64,000 bases of DNA from JAKAGZ01 sp035266865 (GCA_035266865.1 DATFMR010000028.1:1-64000), one strand, 5' to 3'. Shown: positions 34,271-44,101, numbered from the stretch's first letter. Notes: a model not told the origin generated them from the letters alone. Made by a program: numbers and translations.

Positions 34271-35668
34271 ATGATTACCCCCAAAAAGATGAAATTTTAC
34301 GGGTTGCGGGATATAGACAACATCCCTCAATTGCAGGATCTTACCGAAGAGCAAAGGTTCTCAATTGAAGTTGTCTCAAATATTCTACCATTCCGTGCAA
34401 ATAATTATGTTGTTGAAGAATTGATCGACTGGACAAATATTCCTGACGATCCGATTTTTCAATTAACATTTATGCAGAAAGAAATGCTGACGGATGATCA
34501 GTTTGACAGGATGGCAGACCTTTTAAGAAATGGTGCATCAGCTGCAGAAGTTAAAGAACTTTCAAATGATATTCGCCTTGAATTAAATCCGCATCCGGCA
34601 GGACAAATGACCGCAAATGTACCTTCATTTGAAGGCATTCCCGTAGAAGGAGTTCAACATAAATACAGGGAAACTACACTGATTTTTCCATCGAGCGGAC
34701 AAACATGCCACGCCTACTGTACATTCTGTTTTAGGTGGGCACAGTTTGTTGGAATGAACGATCTGAAATTTGCAACCGATGAATCAAATAGATTCCAGGA
34801 TTATTTGAAAAAACATAAAGAGATTTCAGACATTCTCTTAACCGGCGGCGACCCGATGATTATGAATCTGAAAAATTTAAAAATTTATCTTGAGCCGCTT
34901 CTGGAACCTGAATTTGATCATATAAAATCTATAAGAATAGGAACCAAATCAGTCGCTTATTGGCCTTACAAATATGTAACCGATAAAGAAGCTGAGGGTG
35001 TTCTTCAGTTATTTGAAAAATTAGTTAAAGCAGGAAAACATCTTGCAATAATGGGTCACTACAATCACTGGAAAGAATTATCAACCGAAGTTTCCCAGGA
35101 AGCTATAAGAAGAATCAGGAACACTGGCGCACAGATAAGAACACAATCACCATTGATAAAACATATTAATGATGATCCTGATGTCTGGGCAAAAATGTGG
35201 AAAGACCAGGTTAACCTTGGCTGCATTCCTTATTATTTCTTTGTTGAAAGAAATACAGGTGCAAAAAATTATTTTGAAGTTCCACTTGCAAAAGCATATG
35301 AAATTTACAGGAACGCGTATATGAAGGTTTCCGGTTTAAGCAGAACAGTAAGAGGACCTTCTATGTCGGCTCTACCGGGGAAAGTTGCAATTGAAGGAAT
35401 TGCAGATATTCATGGAGAAAAAGTTTTTGTGCTTACACTTCTCCAGGCAAGAAATCCTGAATGGAACAAGAGACCGTTCTTTGCTAAGTTTGACCCGAAA
35501 GCAACCTGGTATGATCAGCTTCGCCCTGCATTCGGTGAGAACAGGTTCTTTTATCAGGATGAACTGAACCGAATACTCGCAAGTCAGAACGGACAGATCT
35601 TTTTCGAAAATGACGTTGAAGATGAAGTTGGATACGAGATAGAAGAAGATTCTGAAATGGTTGCGTAA
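34271..35668 (+). CDS. KamA-family radical SAM protein (lysine 2,3-aminomutase-like)
   Basis: 465 residues from the ATG at 34271; the upstream ATG at 34262 touches the GAGG ribosome binding site, so it is unlikely. The CX3CX2C cluster is C146, C150 and C153 in TCHAYCTFCFRW, followed by LLTGGDPMIM. A lysine placed like the PLP-binding one of lysine 2,3-aminomutase is K371 in SALPGKVAIEG; the usual glycine-rich PGGGGK form is not there and the C-terminal zinc cysteines are not seen. It may be an aminomutase with another substrate or a related enzyme. It stands alone between terminators. Confidence 0.87.
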   Translation: MITPKKMKFYGLRDIDNIPQLQDLTEEQRFSIEVVSNILPFRANNYVVEELIDWTNIPDDPIFQLTFMQKEMLTDDQFDRMADLLRNGASAAEVKELSNDIRLELNPHPAGQMTANVPSFEGIPVEGVQHKYRETTLIFPSSGQTCHAYCTFCFRWAQFVGMNDLKFATDESNRFQDYLKKHKEISDILLTGGDPMIMNLKNLKIYLEPLLEPEFDHIKSIRIGTKSVAYWPYKYVTDKEAEGVLQLFEKLVKAGKHLAIMGHYNHWKELSTEVSQEAIRRIRNTGAQIRTQSPLIKHINDDPDVWAKMWKDQVNLGCIPYYFFVERNTGAKNYFEVPLAKAYEIYRNAYMKVSGLSRTVRGPSMSALPGKVAIEGIADIHGEKVFVLTLLQARNPEWNKRPFFAKFDPKATWYDQLRPAFGENRFFYQDELNRILASQNGQIFFENDVEDEVGYEIEEDSEMVA

Positions 35669-35683
35669 ATTTTATGCCTTGTA

Positions 35684-35714
35684 AATGATGCTCATCTTAA
35701 AGATGAGCATCATT
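35684..35714. terminator. Bidirectional terminator hairpin between convergent genes
   Basis: AATGATGCTCATCTT and AAGATGAGCATCATT form a 15-bp perfect inverted repeat around one base. It lies 15 bases after the KamA-like stop and 10 bases beyond the stop of the opposing lipoprotein gene. T-runs are weak on both sides. Confidence 0.75.
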
Positions 35715-35723
35715 CAAATTAAA

Positions 35724-36761
35724 TCAAACTACATACTTCCCGTGTACCAAATAAGTTTTATTTCCGTCATTTGCTACTAAAAACATTTCGTTTCCATCAG
35801 TCCATATGTCATCAAACCTTCTATAGAATCCTTCCTTTATTACTAATTCATTCCACACTACACCGTTGTAATAATTAATGGTACCATCATCATAAGATCC
35901 TGATGCAAATAAATAATCAGATGCGGTACCACCGAGTGAGGTAGTAAGTTTTTCATTTATTTTTATAGTCTCATTCCCACCCATTTTATATAGATATGGA
36001 TAATAACTGTAAATCTCATTTCCAATTGTCTCCAGATGTACTCCAAATGTCCATGTGTTTGCACTTGAATAAACTGAATCTATCATTGACCATTGAGAAC
36101 CATTATATTTATATAAATATTCAAATGGTTGGGGAGAACCAGGTTTAAAACCTGTCAAATAAACATCTTTAGAATTACTCCCACTAATGGTTTGAATACT
36201 AACTCCCTGTGAGGGCAGAATAAAAGGAAATTGATTCCAGTTTGAACCATTAAAATGCAATAATAATGTATCACCTCCTGTCCAAACATCTTTAGGAGAA
36301 CTTCCCCACATACATTTTAGTAATGTTCCGTTAAAAGTTGAATAATTCTGCCATTTAGTTCCATCAAAATGTAAAAGATAGCTTTTATAAATTGTAGTAT
36401 CTGTACCTGACAAAGCTATTGCCCATACATTATTGAACGAAAATCCAAAAACACTAGCTATATAATCTGATTTAACTGGTAGAGCTGCTTGCTGCCAACC
36501 CAGTCCATTATAATGCCATATTGGAGATTTCGTGTCATCATAATTAATAAGGCCATATGCATATACATCATTATTTGAATTCGCCCAAAATTTTTCTAAG
36601 TGAATTAAATAATTGTCTTTTAATGTATCAATAGTCCAGTTGTAGGTAAGTGGATCTTTCATAGAAATTGGACCTGTCGGGCTAGTGCATTGTGCTATTA
36701 ATAAAAGGAAGACAAACAACCCTGCAAATAAAATTACTTTCCTTTTGTTAAATATTTTCAT
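35724..36761 (-). CDS. Lipoprotein with propeller-like repeats
   Basis: 345 residues from the ATG at 36761, where a proper lipoprotein signal begins (MKIFNKRKVILF...LLIAQC); the in-frame ATG at 36812 adds an unneeded 17 residues. After the lipid-modified Cys come alternating motifs of two kinds: HYNGLGW, HFDGTKW, HFNGSNW, KYNGSQW and YYNGVVW, interleaved with NNVWAIALSG, SPKDVWTGG and NSKDVYLTG. That is the pattern of WD-like propeller blades in exported proteins of this group. The function is unknown; it should sit on a membrane surface. No partner gene is near. Confidence 0.78.
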   Translation of the reverse strand: MKIFNKRKVILFAGLFVFLLLIAQCTSPTGPISMKDPLTYNWTIDTLKDNYLIHLEKFWANSNNDVYAYGLINYDDTKSPIWHYNGLGWQQAALPVKSDYIASVFGFSFNNVWAIALSGTDTTIYKSYLLHFDGTKWQNYSTFNGTLLKCMWGSSPKDVWTGGDTLLLHFNGSNWNQFPFILPSQGVSIQTISGSNSKDVYLTGFKPGSPQPFEYLYKYNGSQWSMIDSVYSSANTWTFGVHLETIGNEIYSYYPYLYKMGGNETIKINEKLTTSLGGTASDYLFASGSYDDGTINYYNGVVWNELVIKEGFYRRFDDIWTDGNEMFLVANDGNKTYLVHGKYVV

Positions 36762-36939
36762 TTTATAAGTATTTCCCCATTTATGTAAAAATCTTCTAAA
36801 TAACATATGCATGATTTTTTAAAAATCAATGACCATTTATTTAAAGGTAGGTTTAAGTTATTTAACGGTAAAACAAGAAATAATTTTGACGAAATTGTGC
36901 TTTAAATCACATTAAATATGAGCAAAAGAAAACGAAGGA

Positions 36940-37449
36940 TTAAAACAATTCCAGGCTCAAACTCCCCTCAAGTTCCAGAAGTTGTTCTTTAATTTTTATT
37001 CCGCAGGAATATCCCCCTAATTTTCCACTGCTTTCAATTACGCGGTGGCAGGGAATTACAATTGGGACAGGGTTTGCGCCATTTGCTCTTCCAATAGCTC
37101 TTACAGCTTTTACATCCCCTATTCTCTTCCCTATCGTCTTATAAGAAACAGTTTTACCGAAGGGAATTTTAGAGAGTTCGTTCCAAACTTTTAGCTGGAA
37201 AGCGGTTCCTTTTATGTCGAGCAGGACATCAAACTTTTTTCTTTTAAGATTGAAATATTCTTTCAGTTCGGCAAAAACATTGAACATATAAGGATCATCC
37301 GGATGGAGTCTTGTCATTCCTTTTGTGTTTATTGTTGTAGATTTTTTATTGATATAAATATGCCTGATGCCTTTGCGGCTTGAAAAGACATCGAATTTAA
37401 TTCCGGCTATTTTATCCGATGAGAAATATATGTTCTCTGCATATTCCAT
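36940..37449 (-). CDS. ogt: Methylated-DNA-protein cysteine methyltransferase
   Basis: 169 residues. The C-terminal domain carries the acceptor Cys C134 in VPIVIPCHRVI, with the HTH DNA-binding region before it (GKTVSYKTIGKRIGDVKAVR) and GGYSCGIKIKEQLLELE after it. The short N-terminal ribonuclease-like domain is present. It repairs O6-alkylguanine by a suicide transfer in the cytoplasm. The lack of an AdaA-type domain makes it Ogt-like. Monocistronic. Confidence 0.94.
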   Translation of the reverse strand: MEYAENIYFSSDKIAGIKFDVFSSRKGIRHIYINKKSTTINTKGMTRLHPDDPYMFNVFAELKEYFNLKRKKFDVLLDIKGTAFQLKVWNELSKIPFGKTVSYKTIGKRIGDVKAVRAIGRANGANPVPIVIPCHRVIESSGKLGGYSCGIKIKEQLLELEGSLSLELF

Positions 37450-37540
37450 TTATGAAACCCCAGAGATTTTGTTGAATAGTAATTTACGAAAAGCAATGAA
37501 AAAGGGGAAGAGAATTTTATTTGAAGTTAATTTCACATTA

Positions 37541-37659
37541 TGTCATTTTGAACCCTGAGTTTCCCGAAGGGTGAGAAATCTTTTTTAGATTATAACAGAA
37601 GATTTCTCTCCCGGCTTCCCTTCGATAAACTCAGGGAACAGCCGGGAATCAAAATAACA
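37541..37659. repeat. Palindromic intergenic element (MITE/REP-like)
   Basis: The ends TGTCATTTTGA and TCAAAATAACA form an 11-bp imperfect terminal inverted repeat. Inside, CCCTGAGTTTCCCGAAGGG is mirrored by CCCTTCGATAAACTCAGGG, and GAGAAATCT by AGATTTCTC. The whole 119-bp segment would fold into one long hairpin-like structure and encodes nothing. It fills most of the gap between ogt and the NifU-type gene; a related fragment lies near 39489. Confidence 0.7.
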
Positions 37660-37669
37660 AAAGAATTAA

Positions 37670-38212
37670 TTAAGCACTTACAACTTCAATAGCAGGATTT
37701 ATATCTCTTTTCAATAATCCTTCAATCGCCATTAAGGTTCCACTTATTGCGGTCGGGCAGGTTCCGCAGGCGCCCTGGTATTTAATTTTAACTTTAAGTC
37801 CTTCAACACCAAGAACTTCCAGCCCACCACCGTCACCAGCCAGTGCTGGTCTTACACGCAGATCAAGAATTTCATTAATCTTTGTCATTAATTCATCGGT
37901 ATTTTCATCAAGAGGCTTTACGTCTTTTTCTTCGGGAATTAAATTTTTATCAAATGTTTTCAAAAAATTAATAAACGGTTTCTGAATTTGTCCCCAGTTC
38001 GCATCTTTATTTTTTTCAATCGTAACAAATTTATCCATATAAAAAACTGAAGCAACGCCATCTATCTCAAATATTCCTTTTGCCAGCGGATCGGATTCTG
38101 CATCTTCTTTATTTGAAAACTGCCTGGTTTCTACTTTTAATAATTTTTCATTCAAAATAAATTTTAACGCCTGGGGATTTGGCGTCAAATCAACATCTTC
38201 TACCATTAACAT
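37670..38212 (-). CDS. NifU-type Fe-S scaffold/carrier protein (Nfu)
   Basis: 180 residues in two parts. The N-terminal half (PNPQALKFILNEKLLK, GIFEIDGVASVFYMDKFVTI) is the Nfu N-terminal domain. The C-terminal half (RPALAGDGGGLEVLGVEG, then CGTCPTAISGTLMAIEGLL) is the NifU domain with the CXXC that holds a labile 4Fe-4S cluster. Such proteins pass clusters to apo-enzymes, and this genome encodes many Fe-S radical SAM enzymes. No isc or suf genes are adjacent. Confidence 0.93.
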   Translation of the reverse strand: MLMVEDVDLTPNPQALKFILNEKLLKVETRQFSNKEDAESDPLAKGIFEIDGVASVFYMDKFVTIEKNKDANWGQIQKPFINFLKTFDKNLIPEEKDVKPLDENTDELMTKINEILDLRVRPALAGDGGGLEVLGVEGLKVKIKYQGACGTCPTAISGTLMAIEGLLKRDINPAIEVVSA

Positions 38213-38360
38213 TAATCGTACTCCTTTAATAATTCTGAATGTTAAAGATAGTTTGAAATCGGTTTTTGTTCAAGTCAATAAATTTCTCCAACTATGGATT
38301 TTATTTTTAATACAATTCCTTAGTAATAACTTAGTGGAGCTATTAGTCCTTCGAGGTTCC

Positions 38361-38400
38361 TAACTTAGTCACCAAGCACACAAAGGAGCACTAAGAAACG
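38361..38400. repeat. Possible intergenic repeat relic
   Basis: The stretch around CTTAGTCACCAAGCACACAA ending in CACTAAG has CTTAGT/ACTAAG inverted ends and the look of CACCAAG/CACAAAGG-type intergenic repeats seen in many draft genomes. It is the only notable item in the 38213-38478 gap. Recognition is from memory and needs a genome-wide copy count. Confidence 0.35.
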
Positions 38401-38478
38401 GCATAACCCCAAAATTATAAATTGAATTGGGTTTCAAATGAATATATATTTTAGTCCAAAATTATTCAGGCTATTTAA

Positions 38479-39459
38479 ATGACAGACAACAAAATATTAA
38501 TTGTATTTACCGGCGGTACATTTTCAATGTCAATTGATGAAAACACCGGTGGCGCGGTACCGAAATATTCCGGTGAGGAATTACTTGAAAAAATTCCAGA
38601 AGCAAAGGAACTTGCAAATATTACGTGTTACGATTTCGGAAAATACCCTGGTCCGCATATGACTCCGGAGTTAATGTTAAAACTTTCCAATAAAATAAGA
38701 GAATTATTAAAGGAAGATAATTACACAGGGGTTATTGTAACCCACGGAACGGACACCCTGGAAGAGACCGCGTATTTTTTAGATCTCACTATAAAGACTG
38801 AAATTCCTATCGTGGTAATCGGCTCAATGAAAAACAGTTCTGAACCTGATTGGGACGGACCAAGAAACCTGCTTGATGCGATTAATATTTGCCTGAGTAA
38901 AAATTGTAAAAATCTCGGCGTGCTTGTATGCTTAAACGGAGATATTAATGCAGCAAGCGAAGTAACAAAAACGTACACCGACGAAGTTGACACTTTCAGC
39001 AGTCTTGATTTTGGCGCACTTGGATTTATTCAAAACGGAAAAATTATTATAAACCGCCTTCCAACAAAATTGGAAACAATTGAAACTGACAAAATAAATT
39101 CCAACATCGATATGCTAACTGTTTATGCAGGAATGGATGAAAAGTTCTTCAAATTTTCAGCCGACAGCGGTGTTGAAGGAATTGTTGTAGAAGCTCTTGG
39201 TGTCGGAAACGTTCCCCCGGCTGCTTATGAAGGAATAAAATACGCAGTTGAAAAAGATATTCCGGTTGTTCTTGTTTCAAGATGTCCCGCCGGGGAAACG
39301 CTTGATATTTACAGCTACCCAGGCGCAGGTAAATGGCTGCACAGCATAGGAGTAATTTTTGCTGAATACCTGAACGGGCAAAAAGCGAGAATTAAATTAA
39401 TGCTGGCTCTTGGAAAGACAAAAGATAAAAAAGAATTGAAAAAACTTTTTGAAGATTGA
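38479..39459 (+). CDS. ansA: Asparaginase
   Basis: 326 residues, typical of bacterial type I/II asparaginases. The two catalytic threonine motifs are present: IVFTGGTFSM near the N-terminus and VTHGTDTLEETAYFL near residue 90, with the Thr-Lys-Asp set completed by the GSMKNSSEPDWDGPRN region. It hydrolyses L-asparagine to aspartate and ammonia. No signal peptide, so it should be cytoplasmic (AnsA-like). Monocistronic. Confidence 0.92.
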   Translation: MTDNKILIVFTGGTFSMSIDENTGGAVPKYSGEELLEKIPEAKELANITCYDFGKYPGPHMTPELMLKLSNKIRELLKEDNYTGVIVTHGTDTLEETAYFLDLTIKTEIPIVVIGSMKNSSEPDWDGPRNLLDAINICLSKNCKNLGVLVCLNGDINAASEVTKTYTDEVDTFSSLDFGALGFIQNGKIIINRLPTKLETIETDKINSNIDMLTVYAGMDEKFFKFSADSGVEGIVVEALGVGNVPPAAYEGIKYAVEKDIPVVLVSRCPAGETLDIYSYPGAGKWLHSIGVIFAEYLNGQKARIKLMLALGKTKDKKELKKLFED

Positions 39460-39488
39460 TTATTAGACATCCTACTGAGATGATTTTT

Positions 39489-39523
39489 CACCCTTCGACA
39501 AGCTCAGAGTTCTCCAAAAGGGA
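39489..39523. repeat. Fragment related to the 37541-37659 element
   Basis: CACCCTTCGACAAGCTCAGA is like the internal arm CCCTTCGATAAACTCAGGG of the larger element. It lies in the 92-bp gap between ansA and murI, followed by an AAAAGGGAATCC tail. Confidence 0.45.
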
Positions 39524-39551
39524 ATCCTTTAGTAGAAATGAAATAAATAAT

Positions 39552-40370
39552 CTAACTCCCGGTTATATGCTCAATATCAATTTTATGAACATCTTTAACC
39601 GGTCTGCCTAAAAATAATTCAGCAACCTCTTTAAATTTTACAGGAATATCACTTACATAATATTGATGATTTCCTGCCACTCCTGAATTAGTTTCAAACC
39701 CAACACGATTTACTTCTGTACGAACAACTTCCGCGGACGCAATCCCGGAATCAACCAGCGTAACATTTTCACCGATAACTTTTTGAATCACTTCTGCTAA
39801 TATCGGGTAATGTGTACAACCCAGCACAAGTGTATCAATTTCTTTTTCTCTTAATTCCTTTAAGTATTCCTCTGCAATTTCATAAGTGGCTTTATGATTA
39901 ACCCAGCCTTCTTCTGCAAGAGGAACAAATAATGGACAGGCTTTTTCAAAAACCTCAATATCAGGATTATGTTTTTTAATTGCATTTGAATACGCAATAT
40001 TATTTACAGTAGCACGCGTACCAATTACTCCAATCTTACCATTTTTTGAATGAGAAATTGCAAACTCTGCTCCAGGTTCTATCATTCCGATAATCGGGAC
40101 ATTAAATATATTACCTAACTCCTTAAGTGCAACTGAAGAAACAGTATTGCACGCGACCACAATTGCTTTAACATTTTTACTCATAAGAAAATTCGCATCC
40201 TGAATTGCATACTCAATCACTGTATCATTTGACTTTGAACCATAAGGAACGCGAGCAGTATCACCGAAATAAACAATATTTTCTCTCGGCAGCGCGGAAG
40301 CAAGCCTTTTTACAACTGTTAATCCACCGATTCCTGAATCAAAAACTCCAATCGGTTTTTCTTTTTCCAT
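39552..40370 (-). CDS. murI: Glutamate racemase
   Basis: 272 residues from the ATG at 40370 (an in-frame TTG at 40379 is possible). The family motifs are GVFDSGIGGLTV, the first catalytic Cys in VVACNTVSS, and the second in LVLGCTHYPIL, with D-loop HKATYEIAEEYL before it. It makes D-glutamate for peptidoglycan. The gene is 17 bases downstream of glnD in the same direction. Confidence 0.95.
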   Translation of the reverse strand: MEKEKPIGVFDSGIGGLTVVKRLASALPRENIVYFGDTARVPYGSKSNDTVIEYAIQDANFLMSKNVKAIVVACNTVSSVALKELGNIFNVPIIGMIEPGAEFAISHSKNGKIGVIGTRATVNNIAYSNAIKKHNPDIEVFEKACPLFVPLAEEGWVNHKATYEIAEEYLKELREKEIDTLVLGCTHYPILAEVIQKVIGENVTLVDSGIASAEVVRTEVNRVGFETNSGVAGNHQYYVSDIPVKFKEVAELFLGRPVKDVHKIDIEHITGS

Positions 40371-40387
40371 AAAATTCAATTTAAGGC

Positions 40388-42958
40388 CTATAGCATTAGT
40401 GAAATGGTTTTGTTTAATTCAGCTTTAATAAAATTATAATCATTTCCTGAAATTTTTTTCCCATGCCTGTCAAGTACGTAAAATGAATCGACAATATCAT
40501 CGCTTCTTGTTGAAATTTTTGCAAAATAAATTATTAGTCCAAGTTCATTCATTTTTGAAGTTACCTGGTATAGAAACCCCAGTCTGTCCGGAGAAAATAT
40601 ATCAATGATAGTGTATTTTTCCTGATCTTCAAAAGTAATATTAACTTTCCCTTTTCTCTTGAAAAACTTACTCTCAATACGCCACCATTTTGATTTCATC
40701 TGCGTAATTTCAGCATTCAGTTTTAAAAGTCCTTTTACAACTGATGAAAGGTCATGATTAATTTTCTGATACCTGTCTTTTGAAATTACTTTGTTTGTTC
40801 TGAAATCGGTTACATTAAACGTATCAATTACAATTCCATCTTTTCTTGTAAAAATTTTAGCATCGTGAATATTCAGATCATTTATCGAAAGTACACCGCA
40901 AAGTTTTGAAAGCAAAGAAGGAAAATCTTTTGTAATTACAGTAATATTTGTAAAATCATTCAGCTCATTAAATAATGTTGATACCGATTCTCCTTTCTGA
41001 ATTGCTTCAACGTGCATTGCAATTTCCTGGTCAGAAAACTGGTGAGAATAGGCAATATCATTAATTGAATCGATATGTTCCTGCACGTGTTCTTCCGAGA
41101 TAGCCGGTGAATGCTTGCTGATCTCTTTGGGAATTATATAGGTGTTGGAAATCAGGTATTCTTCACCGCTAATTTTTCTTTCCAGCATAGCTTTGCTTTT
41201 TGAATAGAGTTCTGCAAGAAGATCACTTTTCCATGAAGTCCAGACTGCTGAATTGACAGCGGAAAGATCTGCATAAGTTAAAAGATAAAGCAAGTCCATA
41301 TCTTCAATTGAATTAAATTTCGTACTAAAATTATTCAAGGTTTCCGGATCGTTCAAGTTTCTTCTAAAGGCGACCTGCTCCATTATAAGATGATTCCTCA
41401 CAAGAAAAGTAACAGGTTCAATTTCTTTTTCATCATAACCAAGTCTCTGCATAATAGAAGAAGCCATCTCTGCACCAATAATTTCGTGCCCGGAAATATT
41501 TATCGGTTTTGCAATGTCATGGAATAGAAGAGCAAGATATAATATCTCTTTATTTTTTAATTTGTTAAATATTTTTCCAAGAGGTGATGAATCTTTCTCC
41601 AGCTTTTCGAGATTCTGAATTGCTACAATAGTGTGTTCGTCAGTAGTATAGCAATGATAAACGCCATGCTGCATAAAGCCGACAAGATCGTTCCATTCCG
41701 TCAAAAAGGCACCAAGAACTCCTAGTTCATTCATAACTGAAAGAGTATTACCTACACTTCTTGGCAGCCTTAAAATTTCTCGAAAAAATACTGAGGACTC
41801 AGTTTGTTCAACTGCTTTTTGTGTAACGTTGTCAACTGTTTCAATAATTTTGCATGTTAATTTCTCATCAAAAAAAGCATTATATAAACAGCGATAATAG
41901 AATAAACGAATTATATCGGAAAGTATTAATTCACTATTCCTTGAAAAAGAAATTTTTTTCCCTTTCAGGCTAAAATTCTCATCAAGCTCTATTCCAAGTG
42001 AATCAGGAAGCGAATTCGATAATTCGGAATCAAATCTTCGAGACATTGACCTTGTGAAGCGATAAATGGCATTTGCTGCCAGAAAGTATTCTTTCATAAA
42101 AATCGAAAGTGCATTTTTTTTATTATAGAACAATGCCGATATATTTTCCTGCATATTAAATTCAAAGCGATCACTTTTATGATGATTTAAAATGTGTAAA
42201 TGATTTCTTATTTCCAGAACTAGTTTATAACTACCTAAGATACGATTACATTCATTCGGAGTTGTAAACTCAAGTTTTTTTATTTCGTCTATAAAACTTT
42301 CAGCTTGAGTAATCTCATTTTGCTTATTTAAAAGAGTTTTAGTGCTTAGGATAAACATCCACTCAATTGCCTGAAAATCCCTGAGTCCTCCTGCGGACAT
42401 TTTAACATTTGGTTCCAGAAGCTTTGGTGATTCACCATATTTTTTGTAGCGTAATTCAATATCGTTACGGAGTTCTTTAAAAAGCCTAATTTGATCTTCA
42501 TGATTAATAGAATCAAAAAGAATTTTATTCCATTCATTATAAGTTTTAACAGAACCGCATAGTAATCTTGTTTCAAAAAACTGGGTGAATGAATGAAGAT
42601 CAGAAGTTAAATATTTTGTAATGTCAGAAAATTCTCTCACTGTGTGAGATGCCTCTAAACCATTGTCCCAGAATATTTTAACCAGTTCGGAAATTTCCTC
42701 TTTGTTCTCTTCAACATTATCTGAAATGAACATAATGTCGATGTCGGAATATGGAGAAAGTTCACGCCGACTGAAGCTTCCGGCAGAAGTAATAGCAAAT
42801 TTATATTTCTTATTTTTTGCCAGTGAACGAATATGATCTTCCACCAGAAGGCTGTAAGCCATGCAGAAATTAAAGGAGTCTTTCTGCAGGATTTTATCCC
42901 TGAATATATCTTCCCTTTTATTAATAAATTCCTGTTTTGCTGTTATCGTGGTGGACAT
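40388..42958 (-). CDS. glnD: GlnD-type bifunctional uridylyltransferase/uridylyl-removing enzyme
   Basis: 856 residues from the ATG at 42958 (TTG at 42967 is also in frame). The nucleotidyltransferase site is GSFSRRELSPYSDIDIMF. An HD phosphohydrolase domain follows (YLALLFHDIAKPINISGHE), and two ACT domains end the protein (TNITVITKDFPSLLSKLCGV and YTIIDIFSPDRLGFLYQVTS). In well-studied bacteria GlnD modifies PII proteins according to glutamine. No PII gene is in this window, so the target is inferred from the family. Confidence 0.92.
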   Translation of the reverse strand: MSTTITAKQEFINKREDIFRDKILQKDSFNFCMAYSLLVEDHIRSLAKNKKYKFAITSAGSFSRRELSPYSDIDIMFISDNVEENKEEISELVKIFWDNGLEASHTVREFSDITKYLTSDLHSFTQFFETRLLCGSVKTYNEWNKILFDSINHEDQIRLFKELRNDIELRYKKYGESPKLLEPNVKMSAGGLRDFQAIEWMFILSTKTLLNKQNEITQAESFIDEIKKLEFTTPNECNRILGSYKLVLEIRNHLHILNHHKSDRFEFNMQENISALFYNKKNALSIFMKEYFLAANAIYRFTRSMSRRFDSELSNSLPDSLGIELDENFSLKGKKISFSRNSELILSDIIRLFYYRCLYNAFFDEKLTCKIIETVDNVTQKAVEQTESSVFFREILRLPRSVGNTLSVMNELGVLGAFLTEWNDLVGFMQHGVYHCYTTDEHTIVAIQNLEKLEKDSSPLGKIFNKLKNKEILYLALLFHDIAKPINISGHEIIGAEMASSIMQRLGYDEKEIEPVTFLVRNHLIMEQVAFRRNLNDPETLNNFSTKFNSIEDMDLLYLLTYADLSAVNSAVWTSWKSDLLAELYSKSKAMLERKISGEEYLISNTYIIPKEISKHSPAISEEHVQEHIDSINDIAYSHQFSDQEIAMHVEAIQKGESVSTLFNELNDFTNITVITKDFPSLLSKLCGVLSINDLNIHDAKIFTRKDGIVIDTFNVTDFRTNKVISKDRYQKINHDLSSVVKGLLKLNAEITQMKSKWWRIESKFFKRKGKVNITFEDQEKYTIIDIFSPDRLGFLYQVTSKMNELGLIIYFAKISTRSDDIVDSFYVLDRHGKKISGNDYNFIKAELNKTISLML

Positions 42959-42976
42959 AAATTTCAATAAAATAAT

Positions 42977-43342
42977 TTAGTCTTTAAATTCTTCGCTTTC
43001 ATATTCAACTTCTACAACCGATCCGATTCCTCCCCTCACATTAAATTCTGCAGTAACAAACATATATCTTGGTTTACAAATTTCAACAAGATCATCAAGA
43101 ATTTTATTTGTCACACTTTCAAAATAAATTCCATCATTCCTGTACGAGTTCAAATAAATTTTAAGTGATTTTAATTCGATACAAAGTTTGCCGGGAACAT
43201 ATTCAATAGTAATTGTTGCAAAATCAGGCTGCCCTGTTTTCGGACAAACCGATGTAAACTCCGGCGCTTCGTGAACTACAGTATAATTTCTATCGGGATA
43301 CGCATTTTCAAATACTTCTAATAATTTTATTTTGTCGTTCAA
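42977..43342 (-). CDS. queF: NADPH-dependent 7-cyano-7-deazaguanine reductase
   Basis: 121 residues, the short single-domain QueF. Catalytic C33 and D40 are spaced as in the family (FTSVCPKTGQPDFATI), followed by the QueF motif in CIELKSLKIYLNSYRNDGIYFE. It reduces preQ0 to preQ1 in queuosine synthesis. It lies 60 bases after queC in the same direction, and queA is at 59767. Confidence 0.96.
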   Translation of the reverse strand: MNDKIKLLEVFENAYPDRNYTVVHEAPEFTSVCPKTGQPDFATITIEYVPGKLCIELKSLKIYLNSYRNDGIYFESVTNKILDDLVEICKPRYMFVTAEFNVRGGIGSVVEVEYESEEFKD

Positions 43343-43402
43343 CTCTACCTCTGTTTTAATTTATAATGTACAATGTATAATTTATAATTATGAAATTAGA
43401 AT

Positions 43403-44101
43403 TCAATTTTTAAAGTAATTTGGCTTAATTTTATATGGGATAGGATCTTCAAATCCTACCGATTGAAATCCTCTTAACCTCAGTGCACAACTGTCACATT
43501 CACCGCAGGCTTTATCTTCATTTTTATAACAGGACCATGTTAAATGTAACGGAGCTTTTAATTCAATTCCTTTTTTTACAATCTCTGCTTTTGATAAATT
43601 AATTATCGGTGTTTCAATTTTAATTTTTGTATCAGGTTTTGTTCCTTCTTCAATTACATTTTCAAATGCGCTGAAAAATGAAGGCCTGCAATCCGGGTAA
43701 CCTGAAGAATCTTCGTGAACAGCGCCGATAAAAATCTTTTCAGCTTTTAAAACTTCCGCCCAGCTTGTGCAACCAGAAAGTATATTTGCATTTCTGAATG
43801 GAACATACGACGCAGGAATATTTTTATTTTTTAAATCAGCTTTTGAGACTTCGATTTTATTATCAGTCAAAGATGAACCACCGATTTTTGATAAATGTGT
43901 AAAATCAATTACTAATCTTTCATCCACATTATAAAAATCAGCGATGTCATTAAAGGCTTTTAATTCTCTCCTTTCTGTCCTTTGCCCGTAATTAATATGA
44001 GCAAATGCGAGTTCGTAATCCAAGTTTGCAATTGCAGCAGAAACACAGCTATCCATCCCACCGCTAACAGCTACAACTGCTTTTTTGTCTTTGTTACTCA
44101 T
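43403..44101 (-). CDS. queC: 7-cyano-7-deazaguanine synthase
   Basis: 232 residues. The PP-loop ATP-binding site is VVAVSGGMDSCVS, and the zinc-binding cysteines are in WSCYKNEDKACGECDSCALR. It converts 7-carboxy-7-deazaguanine to preQ0 using ATP and ammonia. It is upstream of queF and probably co-transcribed with it. queD and queE are not in the window. Confidence 0.96.
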   Translation of the reverse strand: MSNKDKKAVVAVSGGMDSCVSAAIANLDYELAFAHINYGQRTERRELKAFNDIADFYNVDERLVIDFTHLSKIGGSSLTDNKIEVSKADLKNKNIPASYVPFRNANILSGCTSWAEVLKAEKIFIGAVHEDSSGYPDCRPSFFSAFENVIEEGTKPDTKIKIETPIINLSKAEIVKKGIELKAPLHLTWSCYKNEDKACGECDSCALRLRGFQSVGFEDPIPYKIKPNYFKN

